From UMGS1696 sp045643285 (GTDB taxonomy: Bacteria; Bacillota; Clostridia; Oscillospirales; CAG-272): 64,000 nucleotides of DNA. The notes under the pieces were generated by a model that saw only the letters and a list, made by a program, of their open reading frames with translations, did no database searches and was not told the DNA's origin. The first letter of the stretch is position 1; every line of letters starts with the position of its first letter. Shown here piece after piece: positions 47,193 through 55,377 of this stretch. A program made the position numbers and the translations under genes. The stretch lies in assembly GCA_045643285.1 (NCBI GenBank), contig JAZUKN010000039.1:38440-102439 (forward strand), in the 5' to 3' direction.

Positions 47193-48401
47193 TTACAGTG
47201 CCTTTACGATATCTTCCGTGTCGGATGCGATCATCAGTTCTTCGTTCGTCGGGAGAACGTAGACCTTGACTTTCGAGTTCTTCGTGGAGATCTCGACCGT
47301 GTTCGGCTGGTGGTGTGTCTTTGCGTTCAGCTCTTTGTCGATCTCGATTCCGAAGTATTCCATATCGGTGCAGGCTCTCTCACGAAGCTCGGGGTTGTTC
47401 TCGCCCATGCCGGCTGTGAATACGATCGCGTCGATACCGTTCATCGCTGCGGTGTACGAGCCGATGTACTTCTTTACCTGGTATGCGAGGATGTTAGCGG
47501 CGAGCCATGCGCGCTTGTCACCGTTGAGGATAGCGGCTTCGATGTCGCGGCTGTCGGAGGAGATGCCGGATACGCCGAGGAATCCGCATTCCTTGTTCAT
47601 GTACTGCGACATCTGGTCGGGATCGAGTCCTTTTTTCTTCATGAGGTAAGGAACGATTGCCGGGTCGATCGAGCCGCAGCGTGTACCCATTTCAACGCCG
47701 TCAAGAGGCGTGAAGCCCATGGATGTATCAATGCACTTGCCGCCCTTTACTGCGGTGATAGATGAGCCGTTGCCGATGTGGCAGGTGATAATTTTAGTCT
47801 CTTCAACAGGCTTGTCGAGGAGCTTTGCCATTTCACGGGAAACGAATCTGTGAGACGTTCCGTGTGCGCCATAGCGGCGGATCTTGTATTCTTCTGCGTC
47901 TTCGTACTTGATAGCGTATCTGGACGCGGTCTCGGGCTGTGTCGTGTGGAACGCGGTGTCGAACACGAGAACCTGCGGTACGTTCGGCATAACTTTTGTG
48001 CATCCCTCGATACCCATAAGGTGTGCGGGAGTGTGAAGCGGTGCGAAGTCAACGCAGAGCTTGAGCTTTTCGATAACTTCGGGAGTAACGAGGCAGCTTT
48101 CATAGAAGTAAGGGCCGCCGTGGACTACTCTGTGACCGACAGCTTCGATCTCGCTCATATCCTTGATAACGCCGAGCTCGGGGTCTGTGAGGTATTTTAC
48201 GACGATCTCTGTAGCAACGGCGTGGTCGGGCATCGGGATCTCGACTTTCGTCTTTTCGCCCTTTTCGCCTTTTCTGTGCTCGATACGTCCGTCGATACCG
48301 ATTCTTTCGCAGATACCTTTTGCGAGGACTTCTTCCGTTGCGGTATCAAAAAGCTGATACTTGAGGGAAGAAGAGCCGGCGTTTACAACTAATACTTTCA
48401 T
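47193..48401 (-). CDS. ackA: Acetate kinase
   Basis: 402 residues, normal length. It makes ATP and acetate from acetyl phosphate. Marks: MKVLVVNAGSSSLKYQLFD at the N-terminus, VGHRVVHGG, VFDTAFHTTQPETASRYAIKY, RRYGAHGTSHRFVS, CHIGNGSSITAVKGGK, DTSMGFTPLDGVEMGTRCGSIDPAI and FTAGMGENN. ATG 48401 has AAGGAG upstream; a longer frame is not supported. No phosphotransacetylase gene adjoins it, unlike in many clostridia. Confidence 0.97.
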   Translation of the reverse strand: MKVLVVNAGSSSLKYQLFDTATEEVLAKGICERIGIDGRIEHRKGEKGEKTKVEIPMPDHAVATEIVVKYLTDPELGVIKDMSEIEAVGHRVVHGGPYFYESCLVTPEVIEKLKLCVDFAPLHTPAHLMGIEGCTKVMPNVPQVLVFDTAFHTTQPETASRYAIKYEDAEEYKIRRYGAHGTSHRFVSREMAKLLDKPVEETKIITCHIGNGSSITAVKGGKCIDTSMGFTPLDGVEMGTRCGSIDPAIVPYLMKKKGLDPDQMSQYMNKECGFLGVSGISSDSRDIEAAILNGDKRAWLAANILAYQVKKYIGSYTAAMNGIDAIVFTAGMGENNPELRERACTDMEYFGIEIDKELNAKTHHQPNTVEISTKNSKVKVYVLPTNEELMIASDTEDIVKAL

Positions 48402-48457
48402 GTGTGTTTTGCTCCTTATATAAAAATAATTTGACAACGGGAAAAATAACCTTTATA

Positions 48458-48486
48458 ATTATATATGAACTCGGCAAAAAATACAA
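48458..48486 (-). promoter_or_regulatory. Promoter of ackA
   Basis: Minus strand: TTGTAT, 17 bases, TATAAT. Confidence 0.7.
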
Positions 48487-48520
48487 GTGTTTTGAGAAAT
48501 TTTCACTTTACTGCAAATAA

Positions 48521-49032
48521 GGAAGAAAACGTTTCACGTTTTCAAATGTTTTTTGCCCTACGCGGACGGCGGACAAGCCGAGTTTACTCCGTGAACTCGA
48601 CGAGATGCTCCGCATCTCGGTCGGACATTGCCGAAGCCCTCTTGTCAATCACCGAGCCAAAGGGGGAAGGACTGGCTTCAATTCCCCCTTTGGAAACCCA
48701 CTTGTTACAAAGTATGTGCGACGTTATCGAGGAGTTAACCCGTGAGGTAATAGCGCGCTGCCGCTCATTATAAAGTAAAACGTAGTCGTTAATAAATGAT
48801 AGGTTTCACATAATATTTGCATTTACTTTGCAACAAAGGGGTTCTTAGGGGGAATTGGACGAAGTCCCTTCCCCCTAAGTCGTGTGGATTGGCAAGGAGT
48901 CCGCGAAAGGACTTCTTGCCCGCCGTCCGCGCAGGACACAACGACGCAAAACGTATAGTTTGGATGAATTTTCCGTCCGTTCGCAAACGAACAGGACAAA
49001 AAGATAAATCGAAAACGTTCGCCGTTTCCCCC
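48521..49032. repeat. Large inverted-repeat element, complete copy E (opposite orientation)
   Basis: Edge GAAAACGT/ACGTTTTC, then CCTACGCGGACGGCGGACAAG, hairpins GAGTTTAC..GTGAACTC and CGAGATGC/GCATCTCG, TTGTCAATCACC, CCAAAGGGGGAA/TTCCCCCTTTGG and CTTGTTACAAAG. The core is reversed compared with copies A and B (AGCGCGCTGCCGCTCATTAT, ATTATA at 48767-48772). Then come CTTTGCAACAAAGGGG, AGGGGGAA/TTCCCCCT, CAAGGAGTCC/GGACTTCTTG and GCCGTCCGCGCAGGACA. It fills the gap between ackA and tmcAL. Confidence 0.75.
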
Positions 49033-49077
49033 ATTTCGCCTGCGAAAAACAAAAAAATCCCTCCGAAGGAGTACACC

Positions 49078-50160
49078 ATGCCCACTGCCGTTATCTGCGA
49101 ACTGAACCCGCTCCACTGCGGACACAAATACATCATCGACCGCGCTAAAGCCGACACAGACATCGTCATCCTCGTCATGAGCGGCAATTTCACCGAGCGC
49201 GGCACTCCGTCCGTCTACGACAAATACATCCGTGCAGAAGCCGCCGTCCGTATGGGCGCCGACCTCGTTCTTGAGCTTCCCTATCCGTGGTGCGCGGCAG
49301 GAGTTGAGGCATTCGCACGTGGCGGTGTGGCTGTTGCGTCCGCTTTCGGTACCTCCCGTCTCGTCTGCGGCTCGGAAACCGGCGACGGCGACTACATCCG
49401 CGCTCTTGCGTCCGTCAAGTCGTCCGACGAATACAAATCCGCCGTTCTGTCCGCCGAAAAAAATGCGCGCGACACAGGATCAGCCGTCATTTTCGACGGA
49501 GTTCTCCGCTCGTTCGGTATCAGTGACGCGCCCGGCGCAAACGACAAACTCGCCGCAGAATATCTGCGCTTCGGTCGTGACCTCGGTGTATCCGATTTTA
49601 CATTTGTAAAACGAATTGCGAAAAAATCCGCATCGGAAGTGCGTGAAATGCTGTTCTCCGGCATGGATGTGAGTGAGATCGACGCGATTCCCGACAGCGC
49701 AAAGGCGGTTTTTGCCGACTCAGTTCTCTGCCGCGAAGACAGATACAACGATATTTTGTTTTGCAACTGTAGAGTTAATGGAGAACACAGCCAAAATGAG
49801 CTTGTGAGGTATGCCGCAAATGTCTCGCACGACAGCCGTGATGCAAGTGAATTTATCCGTAATCTGCCGACGAAGAAATACACGCTCGCACGGATGCGCC
49901 GCACGCTTCTTGCCGATATTCTTCACGCTGACGCCGATCCGACGTACCTACCCGACTTCACGGTGTTGCTCGGTGCGAGCGAAAAGGGGCGAGAATATCT
50001 CGCGTCCGTCCGCAAGGATCTGTCCGTCGAGCTGATCACAAAGCCTGCCGACGCAAGGAGCGAGCAGTTCGCGCTCTCGTCGCGTGCAGATGAGTTATAC
50101 TGCCTGTGTGCAGGACTTCCGGGCGGCGAGATGATGCGAAAAAAGCCGTATATCGGGTGA
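49078..50160 (+). CDS. tmcAL: tRNA(Met) cytidine acetate ligase TmcAL
   Basis: 360 residues. It forms N4-acetylcytidine at the wobble base of elongator tRNA-Met using acetate and ATP (the YlbM family). Marks: AVICELNPLHCGHKYIIDRAK with the HxGH nucleotidyltransferase motif, MSGNFTERGTPSVYDKYIRAEAAVRMGADLVLELPYPWC, SFGISDAPGANDKLAAEYLR, and a C-terminal domain. The start ATG 49078 has AAGGAG upstream; the longer frame runs through the repeat. Notable: it lies across the gap from ackA, which makes acetate, and the window also holds a tRNA-Met gene. Confidence 0.9.
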   Translation: MPTAVICELNPLHCGHKYIIDRAKADTDIVILVMSGNFTERGTPSVYDKYIRAEAAVRMGADLVLELPYPWCAAGVEAFARGGVAVASAFGTSRLVCGSETGDGDYIRALASVKSSDEYKSAVLSAEKNARDTGSAVIFDGVLRSFGISDAPGANDKLAAEYLRFGRDLGVSDFTFVKRIAKKSASEVREMLFSGMDVSEIDAIPDSAKAVFADSVLCREDRYNDILFCNCRVNGEHSQNELVRYAANVSHDSRDASEFIRNLPTKKYTLARMRRTLLADILHADADPTYLPDFTVLLGASEKGREYLASVRKDLSVELITKPADARSEQFALSSRADELYCLCAGLPGGEMMRKKPYIG

Positions 50161-50172
50161 GATTTCAATCAA

Positions 50173-50188
50173 ATTGTTCGTGAACAAT
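50173..50188. promoter_or_regulatory. Palindrome between tmcAL and the CDP-alcohol gene
   Basis: ATTGTTC-GT-GAACAAT, perfect 7-2-7, just before the ribosome site of the next gene. Possible operator or mRNA hairpin. Confidence 0.45.
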
Positions 50189-50204
50189 CTCTGCGGAGGA
50201 CAGA

Positions 50205-50705
50205 ATGGCAAATATATTGACCGGCATCCGGCTCTTATGCGGACTACTGATCCTTGTTTTTCCCGCTTATTCGGGCTGGTTTTATGCGTTATATCTTGTC
50301 GGTGGTCTTACGGATGCAGTCGACGGAACAGTTGCGCGGAAGCTCGGCAAGGCTTCGGTATTCGGCGAAAAGTTTGATACCGCGGCGGACTTTGTTTTTG
50401 CGATCTCAGTCGCCGTGAAACTGATAACCACTGTTTCACTCCCGCTGTGGCTTTTGATATGGCTCAGCATCATTGTCGCAATCAAATCCGCAGGTGCCGT
50501 CGTCGGTTATCTGAAATTTTGCAGGTTGAAAACCGTTCATTCCGCGCTTAACAAGGTATGCGGAGCTGTTGTATTCATCATGCCGCTTATCATTGTGTGC
50601 GACTGCCCGCGGCAGGTAAAATCGGCGGTGATAATACCCGTTTGTATTCTTGCGAGCGCGGCTGCCGTGATCGAATTATTCACAATCATGAAAAGCAGGG
50701 ACTGA
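50205..50705 (+). CDS. CDP-alcohol phosphatidyltransferase (PgsA-like)
   Basis: 166 residues, about five membrane spans. The signature D-x2-DG-x2-AR-x8-G-x3-D-x3-D is complete in DAVDGTVARKLGKASVFGEKFDTAAD (residues 37-62), which binds metal and CDP-diacylglycerol. NILTGIRLLCGLLILVFP at the N-terminus and a short C-terminus suggest phosphatidylglycerophosphate synthase or a related enzyme of phospholipid synthesis. The exact acceptor cannot be told. CGGAGG lies before ATG 50205. Confidence 0.85.
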   Translation: MANILTGIRLLCGLLILVFPAYSGWFYALYLVGGLTDAVDGTVARKLGKASVFGEKFDTAADFVFAISVAVKLITTVSLPLWLLIWLSIIVAIKSAGAVVGYLKFCRLKTVHSALNKVCGAVVFIMPLIIVCDCPRQVKSAVIIPVCILASAAAVIELFTIMKSRD

Positions 50706-50722
50706 TAATTATTTCCGTAAAC

Positions 50723-50766
50723 AAAAGAGATACATACCTCATAGTATGTATCTCTTCTCTTTTTGT
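50723..50766. terminator. Two-way terminator between the CDP-alcohol and M16 genes
   Basis: AGAGATACATAC / GTATGTATCTCT, a 12-bp stem with a CTCATA loop, A-rich before, CTTTTTGTTTT after. Confidence 0.88.
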
Positions 50767-50767
50767 T

Positions 50768-53704
50768 TTATATCTTCACGATCTCGCCGAACATATCTTT
50801 GTTCTCGCGGATCGTCTTTTCGTTGCCTACCACGCAGAAGCAGTCCGTGCGGCAAACCGCGTCGAACACGTCCGCCGTTTTTGTGAACTGCTCTTTCGTA
50901 ATATCGAGCATCGACGCGCGTCTTCCGTTCAGCTTTTCCGTCGTGTCGCCCGTCATATATGCGAAGAACGAACGCTCTGCCTTTATTCTCGGTGAAAGCG
51001 GTCTTTCGCTTGCCGAGAACGAGCCGATGATGTACTTCGTGAGGTCTTTTTCGTCAAGCTCTGCCGCACGCACGAACTCACTCGTGCCGCAGTAGACTTC
51101 GTCCGTTTTTTTGAGATTCGGATCGCGGTACGAATAGAAGCTCAGGACACCGTTCTCATTCCCGAACCGGCATCCGGCACCGTATGCGCCGCCGCGTACT
51201 CTTATCTGCTGATAGAGATAGTCGGTGTTCACCGCGGTCTGCACGACGGAGTAATAGCCGTTGAAGTCAAGCCCTTCCGTCCTGTATTCGCCTGCGCGTC
51301 CGACGTATTGCACCTGCGACGGGATCATAACGCCCTCGTTCTTCTTCACGGGGACGAATTCCTCCGCCTCTCCGATTGAGACGTGCGCGACGGTGTCGAG
51401 CTTGTCACAGAACGCCGGAAGAAGCCGCTCGATCTCGTCGTGACCGTTCTTCGGGCAAGCAAGAGAAACGATAAGATTTGCGGGATCGAACACAAGTGCA
51501 GCGACCTTGGCGAGGCTGTCGGCGCATTCGTCCGCGCGCTTGTCGAAGTTTTCGGCGAGGTCTTTTATGAAGAAGTAGTAATCAAGTCCGCCGAGCGATT
51601 CTCTGTAACACGTTTCGCTGTCAAAATACGACATCGCACGGGAGACGGCGGAGGTGTGACCTGCCGACATGATCTCGCGCTGTTTGCCGGATTTGATTTC
51701 CGCGAGCAGAGCCGCCATGCGCTTTTTGTCGGTGAATTTCGACGTTGTGATTATCTCGCCGAGCATATCGAAGACGAACGCCGTATTCTCCGGCATAAAG
51801 GACGCAGTAGCCTTGAAGACGGGTGTGAACGAGCCGTCGGGCTTTCCGTAAGTTATCGGATCAAAGTCGATATTGCCGGTGTTCAGCTTTATCTCAATGT
51901 CAATATCGGAATATGTGTGCTTTTCGGTGTCAATGCCGCAGAGTACGTCCGCGAGCAGTCCGAGATACGGCACGTACTTTTTCGGCATACCGGGGATTCT
52001 GAACGCAAGATTCAGATAAGTGATACCGTTCGTGTCAACGTCGTGGAAGACGAGCGGACGTCCGGATATCGTTCCCTCTCTGTTCGTGAACGGCACACCC
52101 TCGCGCTTTATATCCGCTCTTTCAAGAGACGGAATGCAGTTCTTTTCTTCGTCGGTCGCCGGAGCCGACTGGTATTCTCTCAGTGCCTTGGTGGACGCGA
52201 CAATACCGTCGATTTCTTCCTTTGTGAGCGATGCTTTATACGCCGCGAGCTTTTCTTTCAGCGCGTTCTCACGCTTTTCGACAAGTCCCTTTTCGGGCTT
52301 CATCGTGAGAAGCACCGAGTGGTCGGAATCGAGGATGTATTTCTTCACAAGCTCTTCGTAGTAGCCCGTGCCGATGCGCTTTTTCAGCTCCGCAATATCG
52401 TCAAGCGTGTGCATATATGCGAACGGCTTGTTTTCGTCGTAGAGCCACGAACCCATTATGGCGATGATGAAACCGAGCCCTATCGGTGTACGTCCGCCGT
52501 CAGCTTCCCTGAACTCGAATTCCGTGCGGTTGAGCGACGCCATGAGCGCCTTTTCGCTGATACCGCGCCCGACTTCAGCTTCAAGCGTATCTCTGATGAT
52601 CTTTACAAATCTTTCGCCGTCATTTTCGTCGGCGTTCTTTGCGATAACCGTGAATACTTCGTCGATCCCTTCTTCAAATCCGCCGTAGACTTCTTCGCCG
52701 ATGCCTGCGTCGATCAGCGCGTTCTTCACCGGAGCGGAATCGGATTCGATAAGCACATCCGACAGCACGGAATACGCGCGGCATTCGAGCGAGTTCGCGG
52801 ACTCACCCGCGAGCGACGCAAAAGCGAAATACGTCTTGCCGCCCGTGTCCTCTTCGCTTCCGACGGGATAGGATATTTCGACCTTTTTCGGCTCTTTCTC
52901 GCAAAAATGCGGCTGACGTGCAACGTCGGAGTCGGGCGAAATCGCGTCAAACAGCGAGAGGTATTCCCTGTCCATGAATTCAAGCCGCTCGTCCATGTCC
53001 ATATCTCCGTAGAGGAAGATATACGAGTTCGACGGGTGATAATAGCGGCGGTGAAAATTGAGGTAGTTCTCGTAAGTCAAGGTCGGGATGACTTCGGGGT
53101 CTCCGCCGGAGTTCACGCCGTACGTCGTATCGGGAAGCATAACGTTCAGAAGCTCGTCGTATATCTGTCTGTCGGGGGACGACATCGCGCCTTTCATCTC
53201 ACTGTAAACGACGCCGTTTATTTTCAGCTCGTCGTCGGGCGTTTCCATTTCGTAGTGCCAGCCCTCCTGCATGAATATCTCGCGGCGGCTGTAGATGTTC
53301 GGGAAGAACACCGCGTCAAGATAAACGTGCATGAGGTTCGAGAAGTCCTTGTCGTTGCACGAAGCTACGGGGTACATCGTCTTGTCTGGCCATGTTATCG
53401 CGTTGAGGAACGTGTTGAGCGAGCCTTTCGCAAGCTGCATGAACGGATCGCGCGACGGGAAATGCTTCGAGCCGTTGAGAACGGTATGCTCAATGATGTG
53501 CGGCACACCCGTCGAGTCTGTCGGAGTCGTGCGGAATCCGGCGCAGAAGACTTTGTTCGAGTCGTCTGCCGGAAGCAGGCACACTCTCGCGCCAGATTTG
53601 ATGTGACGCAGAACGATGCCGTTCGTCTTTATGTCGGGGAGGTATTCTTCCTTTACAAGCTCATATTTCGGATTTGGTCTGAGGTCTGAATACGATTTTA
53701 TCAT
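50768..53704 (-). CDS. M16C peptidase (PreP/insulinase-like)
   Basis: 978 residues, the normal size of the single-chain M16C group. A zinc metallopeptidase with the inverted motif HxxEH: His69, Glu72, His73 in GVPHIIEHTVLNGS. FRTTPTDSTGVPHIIEH, GSLNTFLNAITWPDKTMYPVAS and YLDAVFFPNI are typical of PreP-like enzymes, which close over and degrade unfolded peptides of up to about 70 residues. There is no signal peptide, so it is intracellular and could finish peptides brought in by Opp. AAGGAG lies before ATG 53704. It follows glpK after 28 bases. Confidence 0.92.
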   Translation of the reverse strand: MIKSYSDLRPNPKYELVKEEYLPDIKTNGIVLRHIKSGARVCLLPADDSNKVFCAGFRTTPTDSTGVPHIIEHTVLNGSKHFPSRDPFMQLAKGSLNTFLNAITWPDKTMYPVASCNDKDFSNLMHVYLDAVFFPNIYSRREIFMQEGWHYEMETPDDELKINGVVYSEMKGAMSSPDRQIYDELLNVMLPDTTYGVNSGGDPEVIPTLTYENYLNFHRRYYHPSNSYIFLYGDMDMDERLEFMDREYLSLFDAISPDSDVARQPHFCEKEPKKVEISYPVGSEEDTGGKTYFAFASLAGESANSLECRAYSVLSDVLIESDSAPVKNALIDAGIGEEVYGGFEEGIDEVFTVIAKNADENDGERFVKIIRDTLEAEVGRGISEKALMASLNRTEFEFREADGGRTPIGLGFIIAIMGSWLYDENKPFAYMHTLDDIAELKKRIGTGYYEELVKKYILDSDHSVLLTMKPEKGLVEKRENALKEKLAAYKASLTKEEIDGIVASTKALREYQSAPATDEEKNCIPSLERADIKREGVPFTNREGTISGRPLVFHDVDTNGITYLNLAFRIPGMPKKYVPYLGLLADVLCGIDTEKHTYSDIDIEIKLNTGNIDFDPITYGKPDGSFTPVFKATASFMPENTAFVFDMLGEIITTSKFTDKKRMAALLAEIKSGKQREIMSAGHTSAVSRAMSYFDSETCYRESLGGLDYYFFIKDLAENFDKRADECADSLAKVAALVFDPANLIVSLACPKNGHDEIERLLPAFCDKLDTVAHVSIGEAEEFVPVKKNEGVMIPSQVQYVGRAGEYRTEGLDFNGYYSVVQTAVNTDYLYQQIRVRGGAYGAGCRFGNENGVLSFYSYRDPNLKKTDEVYCGTSEFVRAAELDEKDLTKYIIGSFSASERPLSPRIKAERSFFAYMTGDTTEKLNGRRASMLDITKEQFTKTADVFDAVCRTDCFCVVGNEKTIRENKDMFGEIVKI

Positions 53705-53732
53705 TCTATATATCTCCTTGATTTAATGTCAC

Positions 53733-55202
53733 TTATTTTGTCATCGCGCGGCGGACTGCGGTATGCCAGCCGTCGAGCAGGGACGCGCGTTTTTCGTCGG
53801 ATATCTGTGCGTCAAACCGTCTGTCCTGCTTCCAGCCGCGGCGAAGCTCGTCTTTCGATCCCCAGAAGCCGACGGCAAGTCCTGCGAGATATGCCGCGCC
53901 GAGCGCAGTTGTCTCTCTTACGACGGGACGGAGCACGGGGCAACCGAGAACGTCCGCCTGAAACTGCATGAGGAAATTATCTCTCGTTGCGCCGCCGTCA
54001 ACGCGGAGCGCGCCGATCTTGCCGCCGATGTCCGCTTCCATTGCTTCGAGCAGATCAGCCGACTGGTATGCTATCGACTCTTCAGCCGCGCGGATGATGT
54101 GCTCGCGTGTCGTACCGCGCGTGATACCCGTGAGAGTGCCGCGTGCGTACATATCCCAGTACGGTGCGCCGAGTCCGGTAAACGCCGGAACGAGGTACAC
54201 GCCGCCGGAATCCTTTACTTTGGATGCGTAGTATTCCGCGTCGCGCGATTCCGAGAAAAATCTCATTCCGTCGCGGAGCCACTGTATGACGGAGCCGCCG
54301 CAGAAGACCGAGCCTTCGAGTGCGTACTGCGTCTCTTCGCCTTTTGCAGTCGCCGCTATCGTTGTAAGCAGTCCGTTTTTCGAGCGCATACGTTCGCGTC
54401 CCGTATTCATGAGTAAGAAGCATCCCGTTCCGTACGTGTTCTTCGCGTCTCCCGCATCAAAGCAGCCCTGACCGAACAAAGCGGACTGCTGATCTCCTGC
54501 GACTCCGGCGACCGGGACTTCAACACCGCCGATATTCGCGTAACCGTACACCTCCGACGAGCTTTTCACTTCGGGAAGCATCGACATCGGCACGCCGAAC
54601 AGAGAACACAGCTCTTCGTCCCACTTGCAGTCGTTGATATTATAGAGCATTGTGCGGGAAGCGTTGGTGCGGTCTGTTGCGTGAACGCCGGTGAGCTTAT
54701 AGACGAGCCACGAATCGACCGTTCCGAACATGAGCCGACCGCTCTTCGCCTTTTCGCGTGCGCCGTCGACGTTATCGAGTATCCATTTTATTTTTGACGC
54801 GGAGAAGTATGCGTCCGGAACAAGTCCCGTCTTCTCGCGTATCATATCGAATTTTTCTTTGAGCGAATCAATGATCTGTGCGGTCCGTCTGCACTGCCAC
54901 ACTATCGCGTTATATACAGGCTCTCCCGTTTCTCTGTCCCACACGACTGTCGTCTCGCGCTGATTCGTGATGCCGATAGCCGCTATCTCGTCCGGTTCCG
55001 CTCCTGCCTTTGCGATGACCTCGTTCATACAGCCGAACTGCGTCGCCCATATCTCAACGGGATCGTGCTCCACCCAGCCTTCTTTCGGGTATATCTGCGG
55101 GAATTCACGCGAAACGGATTCTACCATTCGTTGCTCTTTATCGAACAGTATTGCTCTGCTCGATGTCGTCCCCTGGTCAAGCGCAAGTATGTATTTTTTC
55201 AT
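53733..55202 (-). CDS. glpK: Glycerol kinase
   Basis: 489 residues. An FGGY kinase that makes glycerol-3-phosphate. Marks: YILALDQGTTSSRAILFDKE, GITNQRETTVVWDRETGEPVYNAIVWQCRRT, GTVDSWLVYKLTG, VAGDQQSALFGQ, GTGCFLLMNTG, VYLVPAFTGLGAPYWDMYARG and ALRVDGGATRDNFLMQFQADVLG. ATG 55202 has AAAGGATG upstream; a longer frame runs into the repeat. No glpF or glpD adjoins it, and the M16 peptidase follows on the same strand. Confidence 0.96.
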   Translation of the reverse strand: MKKYILALDQGTTSSRAILFDKEQRMVESVSREFPQIYPKEGWVEHDPVEIWATQFGCMNEVIAKAGAEPDEIAAIGITNQRETTVVWDRETGEPVYNAIVWQCRRTAQIIDSLKEKFDMIREKTGLVPDAYFSASKIKWILDNVDGAREKAKSGRLMFGTVDSWLVYKLTGVHATDRTNASRTMLYNINDCKWDEELCSLFGVPMSMLPEVKSSSEVYGYANIGGVEVPVAGVAGDQQSALFGQGCFDAGDAKNTYGTGCFLLMNTGRERMRSKNGLLTTIAATAKGEETQYALEGSVFCGGSVIQWLRDGMRFFSESRDAEYYASKVKDSGGVYLVPAFTGLGAPYWDMYARGTLTGITRGTTREHIIRAAEESIAYQSADLLEAMEADIGGKIGALRVDGGATRDNFLMQFQADVLGCPVLRPVVRETTALGAAYLAGLAVGFWGSKDELRRGWKQDRRFDAQISDEKRASLLDGWHTAVRRAMTK

Positions 55203-55211
55203 GCGACATCC

Positions 55212-55353
55212 TTTCTGTTGAGACTCCGTCTCAAACTCTGCAAAGGAACCTTTTTTGAAAAAAAGGTTCCTTTGATCCTCCAAAAAACTTTAATAAGACA
55301 TTTTCTCTATTGTTTTTGAGGAGTCCGGAGGGACTTTTTCTCAAAAAGTCCCT
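55212..55353. repeat. Three-hairpin repeat family, complete copy 3
   Basis: TGAGAC/GTCTCA (55219-55233), CAAAGGAACC/GGTTCCTTTG with T7/A7 inner stem (55241-55274), CCTCCAAAAAACTTTAATA linker, GTTTTTGAGGA, AGGGACTTTTT/AAAAAGTCCCT (55329-55353). Same order as at 32881-33040. Confidence 0.7.
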
Positions 55354-55377
55354 TTGGTTTATTGTCCCTTTGGTTTA

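Noticed and set aside
48817..49077. N-terminal extension of tmcAL
   Set aside because: It runs through the repeat; the HxGH family N-terminus starts at ATG 49078 with a good ribosome site.
51383..53689. 768-codon open frame antisense to the M16 peptidase
   Set aside because: Arg/Val-rich shadow of a real gene with no motif of its own.
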